DNA of 64,000 bases from DASZIT01 sp963770635 (GTDB lineage Bacteria > Actinomycetota > Acidimicrobiia > Acidimicrobiales > RAAP-2). The position numbers were made by a program, and so were the translations under genes. Location of the stretch: assembly GCA_963770635.1 (NCBI GenBank), contig CAVYQI010000003.1, positions 564,716 to 628,715 on the forward strand, read 5' to 3'. The notes under the pieces are model-generated. The model ran no database searches. It was given only the letters and a program-made list of their open reading frames with translations, and was not told the origin of the DNA. Positions 54,877-63,436 of the stretch are shown piece by piece. The stretch's first letter is position 1, and each line of letters begins with the position of its first letter.

Positions 54877-55569
54877 GTGACCCCATCGCCCACGTTGCAG
54901 GAGTTGATCGACGGAGTTCGAGCCGATTCGCCCCGTGACGATGCCCTGCTCCAACTTTCCCAGGCGTCGAAGACTGTCAGCGACCTCGAACAGGTCGGCG
55001 ACGAACTTCTTGGCCATTTCGTGGACCGATGCCGTCGGAGCGGACATTCGTGGTCCGAGATCAGCGGTGCTCTCGGTGTGAGCAAGCAGGCCGCTCACAA
55101 GAGGTTCACGTTCGATGCACCTACGTTCGAACGATTCACAGAGCGAGCACGGACGGTCCTAAGCCAATCGGAACTGGAAGCCCACCGTTTGGGGCACGGA
55201 TTCGTAGGAACCGAACACATTCTATTGGCGCTGTTGGAAGCCACGGATGGCCTGGCGGCGAGAGTTCTCGAAGACGCGGGCATCTCGAAGTCCATGGCTG
55301 AAGATCAGATCCTTGCGCTGATCAAACGAGGTACTGCGTCGGACGAAGGAAAATTGCCGTTCACACCGAGAGCGAAGGCAGTGCTTCGTCGCGCCGTGGA
55401 AGAGGCTCTGCGGCTGGGCCACAACTACGTCGGAACCGAACACCTTCTCCTCGGTCTGCTGAGCGATGAGGAGTCGGTTGCCGCCAAGGTTCTCCTGGAT
55501 CAGAGGACCAGTTATGCCGTCATCAGAGATCGAACCCTTGAAATCCTGGCTGGATACGGCAGGGCCTGA
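54877..55569 (+). CDS. HTH-Clp_N protein (DNA-binding domain plus two Clp N-repeats)
   Basis: 230 aa from GTG 54877. Residues about 15-78 form a helical region with a helix-turn-helix (HSWSEISGALGVSKQAAHKR). About 82-155 and 160-228 are two Clp R/N repeats (FTERARTVLSQSELEAHRLG then GFVGTEHILLALLEA; FTPRAKAVLRRAVEEALRLG then NYVGTEHLLLGLLSDEESVA). There is no AAA+ ATPase. ClpC N-domains bind arginine-phosphorylated or otherwise marked clients; a stand-alone N-domain on a DNA-binding module may sense protein stress and regulate transcription. The palindrome upstream suggests autoregulation. Confidence 0.85.
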   Translation: MTPSPTLQELIDGVRADSPRDDALLQLSQASKTVSDLEQVGDELLGHFVDRCRRSGHSWSEISGALGVSKQAAHKRFTFDAPTFERFTERARTVLSQSELEAHRLGHGFVGTEHILLALLEATDGLAARVLEDAGISKSMAEDQILALIKRGTASDEGKLPFTPRAKAVLRRAVEEALRLGHNYVGTEHLLLGLLSDEESVAAKVLLDQRTSYAVIRDRTLEILAGYGRA

Positions 55570-55663
55570 CAAGCCGGACAATTCGTTATCGATGAGAGGT
55601 CGTCCCGGACGACCAGTGCCGGGCGGCCCTTAGGATTTCGGAAACGACCGGGAGGGAATCACT

Positions 55664-56629
55664 ATGGAGATGGAGTATCGGCGCCTGGGCGGAACCGGGC
55701 TGAAGGTCAGCGTGCTGTCATTCGGGTCGTGGGTGACCTTCGGGCCTCAACTGGCCGGTGACCTCGCCGAGCAATGTCTGAGCGCGGCGTACGACTCCGG
55801 GGTCAATTTCTTCGACAACGCCGAGGCATATTCGGGGGGCGAGTCGGAAACCATCATGGGCAAGGCGATCGCCTCTCTCGGGTGGCCCCGCCACAGCTAC
55901 GTGATCTCTACCAAGGTGTTCTGGGGCCTCCATGACGGACCCAACATGCGAAACACCCTCAATCGAAAGTATCTCTTCCAGGCAATCGACGGGTCGCTCG
56001 ACCGATTGGGTCTTGACTTTGTCGACCTCCTCTATTGTCACCGCGCCGATCCGGATACCCCCATCGAAGAGACGGTCTGGGCGATGTCAGACATCATCAA
56101 CCGCGGCAAGGCGCTCTACTGGGGCACCTCGGAATGGTCGGCGGCATCGATCCGCGAAGCGTGGGACATCGCCGATCGCCATCACCTCCACAAGCCGGTC
56201 GTGGAGCAGCCGCAGTACAACCTGTTGTGGAGGGACAGGGTGGAGCAGGAGTATTCCCCGCTCTACGAAGGCATAAGCCTCGGTCTCACCACCTGGAGCC
56301 CCCTCAGCTCGGGATTGCTGACCGGCAAGTACCTCCAGGGTGTACCCGACGGGTCGCGGGCGACTCTCCCCGGCTACGAATGGCTGCGCAAGCTGCTTAC
56401 CGACCCAGAGCGCAATCAGAAGGTCCGCCAACTCCAGGCCATCTCCGAAAAGCTGGGCTGCACCCTGGCACAGCTGTCGATCGCCTGGTGCGCCAAGAAC
56501 CCGCATGTCTCTTCGGTCATCACGGGTGCAAGTCGGGTGGAACAGGTCCACGAGAACCTCGAGGCCCTCGAGGTCATCCCGATGTTGTCCGACGACGTGT
56601 TGGACCGCATCGACGTCATCACGGGTTGA
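55664..56629 (+). CDS. Aldo/keto reductase (potassium-channel beta-subunit type)
   Basis: A 321-aa NADPH-dependent AKR with a TIM-barrel start (MEYRRLGGTGLKVSVLSFGS). Catalytic tetrad residues: Asp in NFFDNAEAYSGGESE, Tyr in the same stretch, Lys in VISTKVFWG and His in LLYCHRADPDTPIEET. YNLLWRD and SPLSSGLLTGKY are typical of the Kv-beta/YghZ subgroup. Good ribosome site (GGGAGGGA) before ATG 55664. Physiological substrate unknown; methylglyoxal and other aldehydes are usual for the subgroup. Confidence 0.92.
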   Translation: MEMEYRRLGGTGLKVSVLSFGSWVTFGPQLAGDLAEQCLSAAYDSGVNFFDNAEAYSGGESETIMGKAIASLGWPRHSYVISTKVFWGLHDGPNMRNTLNRKYLFQAIDGSLDRLGLDFVDLLYCHRADPDTPIEETVWAMSDIINRGKALYWGTSEWSAASIREAWDIADRHHLHKPVVEQPQYNLLWRDRVEQEYSPLYEGISLGLTTWSPLSSGLLTGKYLQGVPDGSRATLPGYEWLRKLLTDPERNQKVRQLQAISEKLGCTLAQLSIAWCAKNPHVSSVITGASRVEQVHENLEALEVIPMLSDDVLDRIDVITG

Positions 56630-56760
56630 TCGGGTCCGGGTCGCCTGGCGATCCCCCGTCTTCGTCGGGCCAACTCGATCACCGATGGCTGACCCGCCCG
56701 ACCACCGTCGAGGGATTAGGACCAGCGCCCGTAGCAACCCGTGGTGGCCGCCAGCGAGGT

Positions 56761-58932
56761 CTACGGAACGCGATCGGTGGGAATGGGTGCACTCCGTTCT
56801 TGGGGGGCCCAGGAGAGAAGGACCTCATCGTGGGGCACGTTTCTGGCCAGCGCGGTTGCCTGCAGCGACTGCTGCGCACTGACTCCGGCCACCGTCGGTA
56901 TCCGGTGCCAGGTCCCGTCGGCAGCCAGCGACCAGGACTGGACGTCGTCGGCCAGGTTGAAGTTGAGCGTCTCCTCCAACTGGGCCACGGCAACCGGGTC
57001 TTCGATAGGGACCATGGCCTCGACCCTCCGATCGAGATTCCTGCGGCGGAGATCAGCCGACCCGATGTAATAGTGAGCGGGTCGATCGGCCTTGCCCCCG
57101 AATCGGAGGATCCGCGAATGCTCGAGGAACCGCCCGACAATCGATCTGACCCGGATGGTCTCGGACAATCCGGGTACCCCGGGACGGAGACAGCAGATCC
57201 CTCGGATGATCAGATCGATCGGGACCCCGGCCTGAGAGGCACGGTAGAGCGCGTCGATCACCACCTGATCATCGAGCCCGTTGACCTTGATCACGATGCG
57301 TCCGTCGGGTCCTGCCTTGGCCTCTTCCTCGATGCACTCGACGACCCGATCGCGAATACCCCCTGGCGAAGTGACGAGCTCGAGATACTGGGGGGGCTGG
57401 CTGAACCCGGTGATGTAGTTGAAGAATCGGGTGATGTCCGCACCGAGTTCTGGACGTGATGACAACACACCGAGGTCCTCGTACATCCGAGCCGTCTTCG
57501 GGTTGTAGTTGCCGGTGCCGACGTGGCAGTAGCGCCGCACGTCGTCACCCTCTTGGCGTACGACCAGGGTCGTCTTGGCGTGGGTTTTCAGTCCCATGAG
57601 GCCGTAGATCACGTGGGCGCCCGCCTCTTCCAACGCCCGGGCCCAACCAATGTTGGCTTCCTCGTCGAATCGAGCAGTGACCTCGACTAGCACCGCCACC
57701 TGTTTGCCGTGCTCTGCCGCCCTCACCAGGGCCGCCACCACCGGGCTGTCCCCCGACGTCCGGTACAGGCATTGCTTGATGGCGAGCACGTGTGGATCGA
57801 TGGCGGCCTCGTCCATCAACTCCTCGACCGACGCCATAAAGGAGTCGTAGGGATGATGGACCAGCACATCCTGTTGGTCCAAGACCGCGAAGATCGAAGG
57901 GTTGTCGTCCATCTCGGCGGAGAGGAACGCCACCGGTACCAGCGGCGTCCAAGGCTCGTCGTGGAGGGTCGGCCGGTCGAGAGCATGGATGGCCCACAAG
58001 CAGTCAAGACCCAAGGGGCCGCCGAAGGCGGCGACATCCTCGGGCTCGAGTCCGAGATCTGCGGTCAGGCGGGCGACCGGCTCGGAAGATGTCCGGCTGT
58101 CAATCTCCAGTCGGACGACCGGTAGGAATCGCCGCCGCCTGAGTTCCTCCTGGAGAGCAAGGAGCAAGTCGTCTGCCGCGTCGTCGTCGAGGGCCAGGTC
58201 GGCATCCCGGGTGACCCGGAAGACGCAGGCGGGCCCCACCTCCATGCCGGGGAACACCTCGTCGAGGAAGGCGACCAGGACCTGCTCCAGCGGCACGAAC
58301 CGATCGCGGCCGGGCAGGGGAACAAGGCGGGGAACGTTGGGCGGCACCTTCAGGCGTGCGAAACGGTTGATGTCCTCGGCGGGGTCCCTCACCTCGACGC
58401 CGATATTGAGGGAAAGGTTGGAAATGTACGGGAACGGATGGCTGGGATCGACGGTCAGCGGCGTCACTACCGGGAGGATCAGCCGGTCGAAGAGATCGTG
58501 AAGATGCGCGCGGTCCTCGGCATTGAGCGATTCCCAGTCGAGGAGCTCGATTCCCTGTGCCGTCAGCGCAGGAATCAATTCGTTCACGAGCAAAGACTCT
58601 TGGCGTCGAACCATGCGCTCCATCGACGCCCGCACATCACCGAGCAGCTCTTCGGGGGTGCTTCCGCTGGGCCCCCTTGTTTTGATACCGGCCACCACCT
58701 GACGCTTCAGGCCGGCCACCTGCACCTGATAGAACTCGTCGATCCTCTCACTGGTCAGGATCAGGAACTTGACCCGCTCGAGGAGAGGCAGATTGGCATC
58801 GTCGACCAGGTCCAGCAACCTCTGGTTGAAATCGAGGTCGGAGAGCTGGCGGGCGAAGTAACGCTGGGGTTCGGGGTCATCCGCATCGGTGGGCCCACCG
58901 GTGTCCGAACCGCTGGCTGGATCTCCGCTCAT
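56761..58932 (-). CDS. ppk1: Polyphosphate kinase 1
   Basis: 723 aa, a reversible polyP synthase from ATP. It contains the PPK N, middle, C1 and C2 domains. The autophosphorylated His is in YGLMGLKTHAKTTLVVR, with AIKQCLYRTSGDSPVVAALV, YCHVGTGNYNPKTARMYEDL and FRARGICCLRPGVPG-like IIRGICCLRPGVPGLSETIR conserved. The N-terminus has a 20-residue Asp/Pro-rich extension. It is divergent from the soluble pyrophosphatase. Confidence 0.95.
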   Translation of the reverse strand: MSGDPASGSDTGGPTDADDPEPQRYFARQLSDLDFNQRLLDLVDDANLPLLERVKFLILTSERIDEFYQVQVAGLKRQVVAGIKTRGPSGSTPEELLGDVRASMERMVRRQESLLVNELIPALTAQGIELLDWESLNAEDRAHLHDLFDRLILPVVTPLTVDPSHPFPYISNLSLNIGVEVRDPAEDINRFARLKVPPNVPRLVPLPGRDRFVPLEQVLVAFLDEVFPGMEVGPACVFRVTRDADLALDDDAADDLLLALQEELRRRRFLPVVRLEIDSRTSSEPVARLTADLGLEPEDVAAFGGPLGLDCLWAIHALDRPTLHDEPWTPLVPVAFLSAEMDDNPSIFAVLDQQDVLVHHPYDSFMASVEELMDEAAIDPHVLAIKQCLYRTSGDSPVVAALVRAAEHGKQVAVLVEVTARFDEEANIGWARALEEAGAHVIYGLMGLKTHAKTTLVVRQEGDDVRRYCHVGTGNYNPKTARMYEDLGVLSSRPELGADITRFFNYITGFSQPPQYLELVTSPGGIRDRVVECIEEEAKAGPDGRIVIKVNGLDDQVVIDALYRASQAGVPIDLIIRGICCLRPGVPGLSETIRVRSIVGRFLEHSRILRFGGKADRPAHYYIGSADLRRRNLDRRVEAMVPIEDPVAVAQLEETLNFNLADDVQSWSLAADGTWHRIPTVAGVSAQQSLQATALARNVPHDEVLLSWAPQERSAPIPTDRVP

Positions 58933-59164
58933 CCGCCAACGATACCGGCCCGATCACGGGAGGGCTGCCGGGTCGCGTCTGGCGGGAATTGGCGGGTGCG
59001 GATTCCCCATGTCCGTCCGGAAATGCCGGCGGCCGGTTTGGCGGAATTCCGAGCCGGGGAGGCTCATCGGGTTGCCGGTCACCTAGAGTTGTGATTCTGC
59101 CGCGGCGGCCCCCGAGCGGGGGATTCGAGCGGTGACAGAATTGGGCCGAAAATGGGTGACGAGC

Positions 59165-59680
59165 ATGGATGACGAGCGACGGCTCGAGGTAATTGTCGAG
59201 ATCCCCCGGGGGAGCCGGAACAAGTACGAATACGATCATGAGCGGCACCTCATCAGGCTCGATCGGAGGCTGTTTTCGGCGACTTTCTACCCGGCGGATT
59301 ACGGGTTCGTACCCGACACTCTGGCGGAGGACGGGGACCCTCTTGACGCCCTGGTGCTGATCGACGAACCCACGTTTCCCGGTTGCCTGGTCGAAACCCG
59401 CCCGGTGGGTGTCTTCTGGATGTCCGATGAGAAGGGCCCGGACGCCAAGATCATCTCGGTGGCGTGTGGCGACCCGCGCTGGGACGGCGTCACGGACCTC
59501 GAAGGTCTACCGCCACACCTGACCTTCGAGATCGCTCATTTCTTCGATGTCTACAAGGACCTGGAGCCGGGAAAGCTCACCAAGGTGGACGGGTTCGAGG
59601 GGGTGGACGCGGCCTGGGAAGAGGTCGACCGATCCTACGCACGAGCCAAAGAGGTCCCTCCGGAGGAGACGGGCCTCTGA
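59165..59680 (+). CDS. ppa: Inorganic pyrophosphatase (family I, soluble)
   Basis: About 171 aa from ATG 59165 (MDDERRLEVIVEIPRGSRNK); an in-frame GTG at 59132 would add 11 residues. Metal-binding signature EDGDPLDALVL, plus EYDHERHLIRLDR, YPADYGFVPDTL and KIISVACGDPRW. It hydrolyses PPi made by biosynthesis and tRNA charging. Together with hppA and ppk1 the window covers three PPi/polyP enzymes. Confidence 0.95.
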   Translation: MDDERRLEVIVEIPRGSRNKYEYDHERHLIRLDRRLFSATFYPADYGFVPDTLAEDGDPLDALVLIDEPTFPGCLVETRPVGVFWMSDEKGPDAKIISVACGDPRWDGVTDLEGLPPHLTFEIAHFFDVYKDLEPGKLTKVDGFEGVDAAWEEVDRSYARAKEVPPEETGL

Positions 59681-59826
59681 CCAACTCGACTGAATACCAA
59701 ACGGTCGGGTCTGAGCACGCCGAGAGGATCGAGGTCAGAGTCGCCTACGGTCTACGCTAGAGAGAATCCGGGTGTAGGAAATCGTCCTAAGGACGGTTCA
59801 GAGCGAGCGCAGAAATCACGGTCCCC

Positions 59827-59900
59827 GGGGATGTAGCTCAGTTGGCTAGAGCACCTGCTTTGCAAGCAGGGGGTCGTGGGTTCGAGTCCCATCATCTCCA
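59827..59900 (+). tRNA. tRNA-Ala (anticodon TGC)
   Basis: 74-nt cloverleaf: acceptor GGGGATG/CATCTCC (one G-U), D-arm AGCTCAGTTGGCTAGAGC, anticodon stem CCTGC/GCAGG with loop TTTGCAA (anticodon TGC), T-arm GTGGGTTCGAGTCCCAT, discriminator A. CCA is not encoded. The mobile DNA begins immediately 3' of it. Confidence 0.95.
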
Positions 59901-59914
59901 CGCAAAAGTACTGG

Positions 59915-59948
59915 ACAAGTACTGGTCAGGGACAAGTACTGGTCAGGG
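59915..59948. repeat. 17-bp perfect tandem repeat beside tRNA-Ala
   Basis: ACAAGTACTGGTCAGGG occurs twice in a row (59915-59931, 59932-59948), with a third partial copy (AAAAGTACTGG, 59904-59914) between it and the tRNA. Repeats of this size next to a tRNA 3' end resemble integrase arm-binding sites of an integrated element. The integrase gene is 3.5 kb to the right. Confidence 0.75.
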
Positions 59949-60058
59949 CGTTAGATCCTCCAGGAAAGATGGGCCACCGGAGGCCCGCGGTAGCCACGCG
60001 GTGGCCACCGGTCCGACGAGCCGGTGTGAAATTCCGGTTCATGCTTGACAGGGCGGGT

Positions 60059-61198
60059 TCAACCAGTGAGCGCAAGAATCTCAGCGAGCTTCTCTGATGG
60101 TTTCATAAAGCCCAGGGTCTTGCGAGGGCGGTTGTTCAGGCTTCGGGCGAACCGAGCGAGATCCTCGGCGGTATGGACGGAGAGATCGGTGCCCTTGGGC
60201 ATGTACTGCCTCAGGAGTCCATTGGTGTTCTCATTGGATCCACGCTGCCATGGGCTGTGGGGATCACAGAAGTAGACCGGCACCCCAGTGGCGAGAGTGA
60301 AGTTGGAGTGTTGGGCCATCTCTTTGCCCTGGTCCCAGGTCACGGTGCGAACGAGCTCGCCAGGTAATCCGGTGATGGCCACTCTCATGGCCCGTTCGAC
60401 GTCGATGGCACTGCGTCCGTTGGGGAGATGGAGCAACAAGACGTAGCGGGTTGAGCGCTCGACCAGAGTGCCAACCGCCGACTTCGAGCCCTTCCCCAGG
60501 ATCAGGTCTCCCTCCCAGTGACCGGGAACAGCGCGGTCCTCCACCTCCGGGGGCCGCTCACTGATCATCACCATGTCTCGGAGCTGACCCGTGTTCTCTG
60601 GGCGGTGCCTGGAGCGCCGCTTGGCCCGTCCGCTCCGCAGGCAACGGGTCAGCTCTCGGCGCAGCTCACCTCGGCCCTGGACGAACAGGGACTGGTAAAT
60701 CGTCTCGTGGCTCACCCACATCATCGGATCGTCAGCGAACTCAATGCGCAAGCGGCGAGAGATCTCTACGGGCGACCAGAAGTCCTCCAGCCATTCAGTG
60801 ACCCTCGCGGTCAGGACCGGCGAGTCGAACTTGGCCGGTTTTGGCCGCCGAGCCTGCTGTTCAGCCTTCTGGTGGGCTCGCCATGCCCGATATTCGGTCC
60901 GCCCGCCATTGGCACCGACCTCACGGGAGACCGTCGACACAGCTCGGTTCAACCTGCAGGCGATCGAGCTGAAGGTCTCCCCGCTGTGCAGGCCAAGACT
61001 GATCTCCTCACGGTCTGCCAGCTGCAATCGACCGGGACGTGGTTGCCAGCCCTCGCTCCGGTCGGTGCTGCCACGGCCTAGGGCGATCACCTTGACCGCC
61101 TGATGTGAGCAGCCGACCTGTCGGGCGACGTCGCGGAGGGAGAGCCCTCTACCTCTCAGTCGATGGGCCATCTGGGCCTGGCCAGCGGATAAGACCAT
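60059..61198 (-). CDS. IS30-family transposase
   Basis: 379 aa, full length. An N-terminal HTH (LSLRDVARQVGCSHQAVKVI) and a second HTH (ETFSSIACRLNRAVSTVSRE) bind the IS ends. The DDE core is GHWEGDLILGKGSKSAVGTL, VTWDQGKEMAQH and the Glu segment QRGSNENTNGLLRQYMPKGT. No frameshift, so it may be active. Clear inverted repeats could not be identified by eye. It has inserted in the element next to tRNA-Ala. Confidence 0.93.
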   Translation of the reverse strand: MVLSAGQAQMAHRLRGRGLSLRDVARQVGCSHQAVKVIALGRGSTDRSEGWQPRPGRLQLADREEISLGLHSGETFSSIACRLNRAVSTVSREVGANGGRTEYRAWRAHQKAEQQARRPKPAKFDSPVLTARVTEWLEDFWSPVEISRRLRIEFADDPMMWVSHETIYQSLFVQGRGELRRELTRCLRSGRAKRRSRHRPENTGQLRDMVMISERPPEVEDRAVPGHWEGDLILGKGSKSAVGTLVERSTRYVLLLHLPNGRSAIDVERAMRVAITGLPGELVRTVTWDQGKEMAQHSNFTLATGVPVYFCDPHSPWQRGSNENTNGLLRQYMPKGTDLSVHTAEDLARFARSLNNRPRKTLGFMKPSEKLAEILALTG

Positions 61199-61216
61199 TG
61201 CGCAACCTCCCGGATC

Positions 61217-62920
61217 GAGTCAACAAAAGCGTGGCTCCGGTACCTGCTTGACACTTCCCGGACCCGGTTCCGGTACCTGGGCGACACTGGCTCCGGTACC
61301 TGGTTGACACTCGTGCCTGGGAAGGGTCCACCACGTGGCGGTCGCCACCTTCTTCGCTGTTGATGCAGTCGTCGACAGAGCCGAAGGAGGCCGTCCGTGT
61401 TGGTGGAGCTCAGGCTGGTGGAACAACGCTATCGAGCCGTGATCGATGTCCTCGACGGGATGACCGTGACCGACGTGGCCCTCCTCAATGGGGTGACCCG
61501 CCAGACCGTCCACACCTGGCTGCGCAACTACGCCAATGGGGGCATGGCCGCCCTCGCCGACAAGAGCTCGAAGCCGCAGACCTGTCCCCATCAGATGTCT
61601 CCGGTCATCGAGGCACGGGTGCTCGAGATGCGTCGCCAGCATCCGGGCTGGGGGCCGAGGTCGATCCGCACCCACCTCGAACGGGAGGGCTTCACCCCGG
61701 TCCCGGGTCGCTCGTCGATCTACCGCACCCTGGTGCGCCACGGCCTGATCGAACCGACCCCGCGCAAGCGGGCCCGGGATGACTACAAACGCTGGGAGCG
61801 GTCCCACTCCATGGAGCTGTGGCAGATGGACATCGTCGGCCGGTTCTATTTGCTGGACGGGACCGAGCTCAAGGCCGTCAGTGGCATCGACGACCACAGC
61901 CGCTATTGCGTCAGTGCCCGCCTGGTCCCCCGGGCCACGGCCAAACCGGTCTGCGACGCCCTCGAGCGGGCGCTGGCGCATCCACGGAGTGCCGGACCAA
62001 ATCTTGAGCGACAACGGCAAGGTCTTCACGGCCCGTTTCGGGCAGGGCCCCGGACCCGTCCTCTTTGACCGCATTTGCGCCAACAACGGGATCCGACACC
62101 TCCTCACCGCCCCCTACTCGCCGACGACGACCGGCAAGGTGGAACGGTTCCACAAGACCATGCGGGACGAGTTCTTGGTCGACCACGACCGGGTCCACGC
62201 CACCATCGAAGAGTTCCAAGCCGCGCTCGACGTCTGGGTCAAGCACTACAACATCGAGCGGCCGCACCAGTCGCTCGGGGATCGCCCGCCCGTCGAGCGC
62301 TTCGCCTTGGCCGCCCGCTCGCAACCGGGCCATCGAGGTAGAGGAGGAGGCCCCATCGAGACGCCACCGGCTCGCCTCGTCCGCCCGGCGTCAACCGCTG
62401 GGTCGACCAGCGGGGCTCGATCGGACTCGGCGGGTTCCGCTATCGGGTGGGACCGACGTTTGCCGGGGAGTCGGTCGACGTGGTGGTGCGTTCCGGTCTC
62501 GTCGAGATCCTCCACGCCGACGTCCTGGTCGCCACCCACGCCGAGCGTCGCCGAAACGACACCACGTCTCGACCCCAACGGGCTCCTCGCCAAAGACGGT
62601 CGGCTCCTCCGACGTCAGGGATGTCCGTCACCCGCGTCGTCGACTCGGCAGGCTCAGTCTCCTTTGCCGGCGCCGCCTATCGGGTCGGCCGCAGCTGGAG
62701 TCAGCGCCAAGTCGAGGTCGCCATCGTGGCTGGCTCGGTACAGATCTCCGAGAACGGCAAGGTCATCCGGGTCCACCAGATCCGTCACGACCGCTCCAAA
62801 GAGCACGGCGCCTTTGCCACCCCCAAGGGCCGACCCCGCAAGCCGAAGGTCGCCTAATGGCTTCGAAGTGTCACCTACCTACCGGAACCCAAGTGTCGTG
62901 CGGGTACCGGGTCTTGACAG
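61217..62920 (+). mobile_element. IS481-family insertion sequence with multi-box ends
   Basis: The left end has three 21-bp boxes of the form CTCCGGTACCTGCTTGACACT (61235-61255, 61268-61288, 61291-61311). The right end has two related boxes in opposite orientation (62867-62887 and 62892-62910), so the ends are inverted with respect to each other. The outer limits are approximate. The element contains one frameshifted transposase gene. The arrangement matches that of the remnant at 15.8-16.05 kb, but the box sequence differs. Confidence 0.7.
61397..62857 (+). pseudogene. IS481-family transposase, two frameshifts
   Basis: The N-terminal HTH is intact (MLVELRLVEQRYRAVIDVLD, GMTVTDVALLNGVTRQTVHT), followed by a second HTH (HPGWGPRSIRTHLEREGF) and the first catalytic Asp in ELWQMDIVGRFYLLDG. 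An extra base near 61979 moves the frame; the next frame carries the second Asp (VPDQILSDNGKVFTARF) and the Glu (SPTTTGKVERFHKTMRDEFL). A second shift near 62385 is needed to reach VNRWVDQRGSIGLGGFRYRV and the C-terminus at 62857. Repaired length is about 486 aa. As written it cannot make active transposase. Confidence 0.85.
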
Positions 62921-63117
62921 TCCGACGAGCCGGTCGACGAGCCCGGACTCGCGTGGACGTTCGGCGACGGATCTTCTGCGCGATCAGCGCCGTCTCCGAC
63001 TCCACCTGGAGACTCCGTCCTCGAATGGTGAGGACCAATTCGGGGTGCGGCGAGCTATCATCATTTGGTGACCCTCTTTCTCCGGTTCCCCACCGACTCG
63101 CACGAGCACCACTAACT

Positions 63118-63204
63118 ATGGGGGCGACCTCCACCCGGCTCACGGAGCTCTCGCCGGCGGCCGCACTCGCCCGGATTCACGAGGCCGAGGAGAGATGGTC
63201 TTAG
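63118..63204 (+). CDS. Small ORF upstream of the excisionase
   Basis: ATG 63118 encodes MGATSTRLTELSPAAALARI then HEAEERWS (28 aa) and overlaps the start of the excisionase gene by 10 bp. No homologue is recognised. Such leader ORFs are common in integrative elements, but coding status is uncertain. The DNA between the IS481 end and here (62921-63117) shows nothing recognisable. Confidence 0.3.
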   Translation: MGATSTRLTELSPAAALARIHEAEERWS

Positions 63205-63436
63205 AACTTGCCGCCGTTCGCGAGGCCATCACCCAAATCGAGACCGCGCTGACCGCTCCGCCCGGCAACGTCAACCTTCTCACCGTCGTAGAAACGGCCC
63301 GGGAGTACGAGTCTCCCGCAGTCGGGTGTTCGAGTTGCTGGCCGCCGGAGAGTTGGAGGGGATACGCATCGGGCGGGCCCGTTGCGTGCCTCGGCGCTCT
63401 ATCGAGGATTTCCTGGCTCGGTTGGGTACGGCGTGA
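63195..63436 (+). CDS. Excisionase/HTH DNA-binding protein, frameshifted
   Basis: From ATG 63195 (MVLELAAVREAITQIETALT). A one-base loss near 63306 (GAGTACG, where GAGTTACG would fit) breaks the frame; the continuation RVSRSRVFELLAAGELEGIR then IGRARCVPRRSIEDFLARLG is a typical MerR-like winged HTH of the excisionase type used by actinobacterial integrative elements. Repaired length is about 80 aa. The stop overlaps the integrase GTG (GTGA). It probably directs excision or regulates the integrase. Confidence 0.75.

Noticed and set aside
60020..61230. Terminal inverted repeats of the IS30 element
   Set aside because: I could not find a convincing pair by eye; the CTTGACA-like words near 60050 are in direct, not inverted, orientation to those at 61247.
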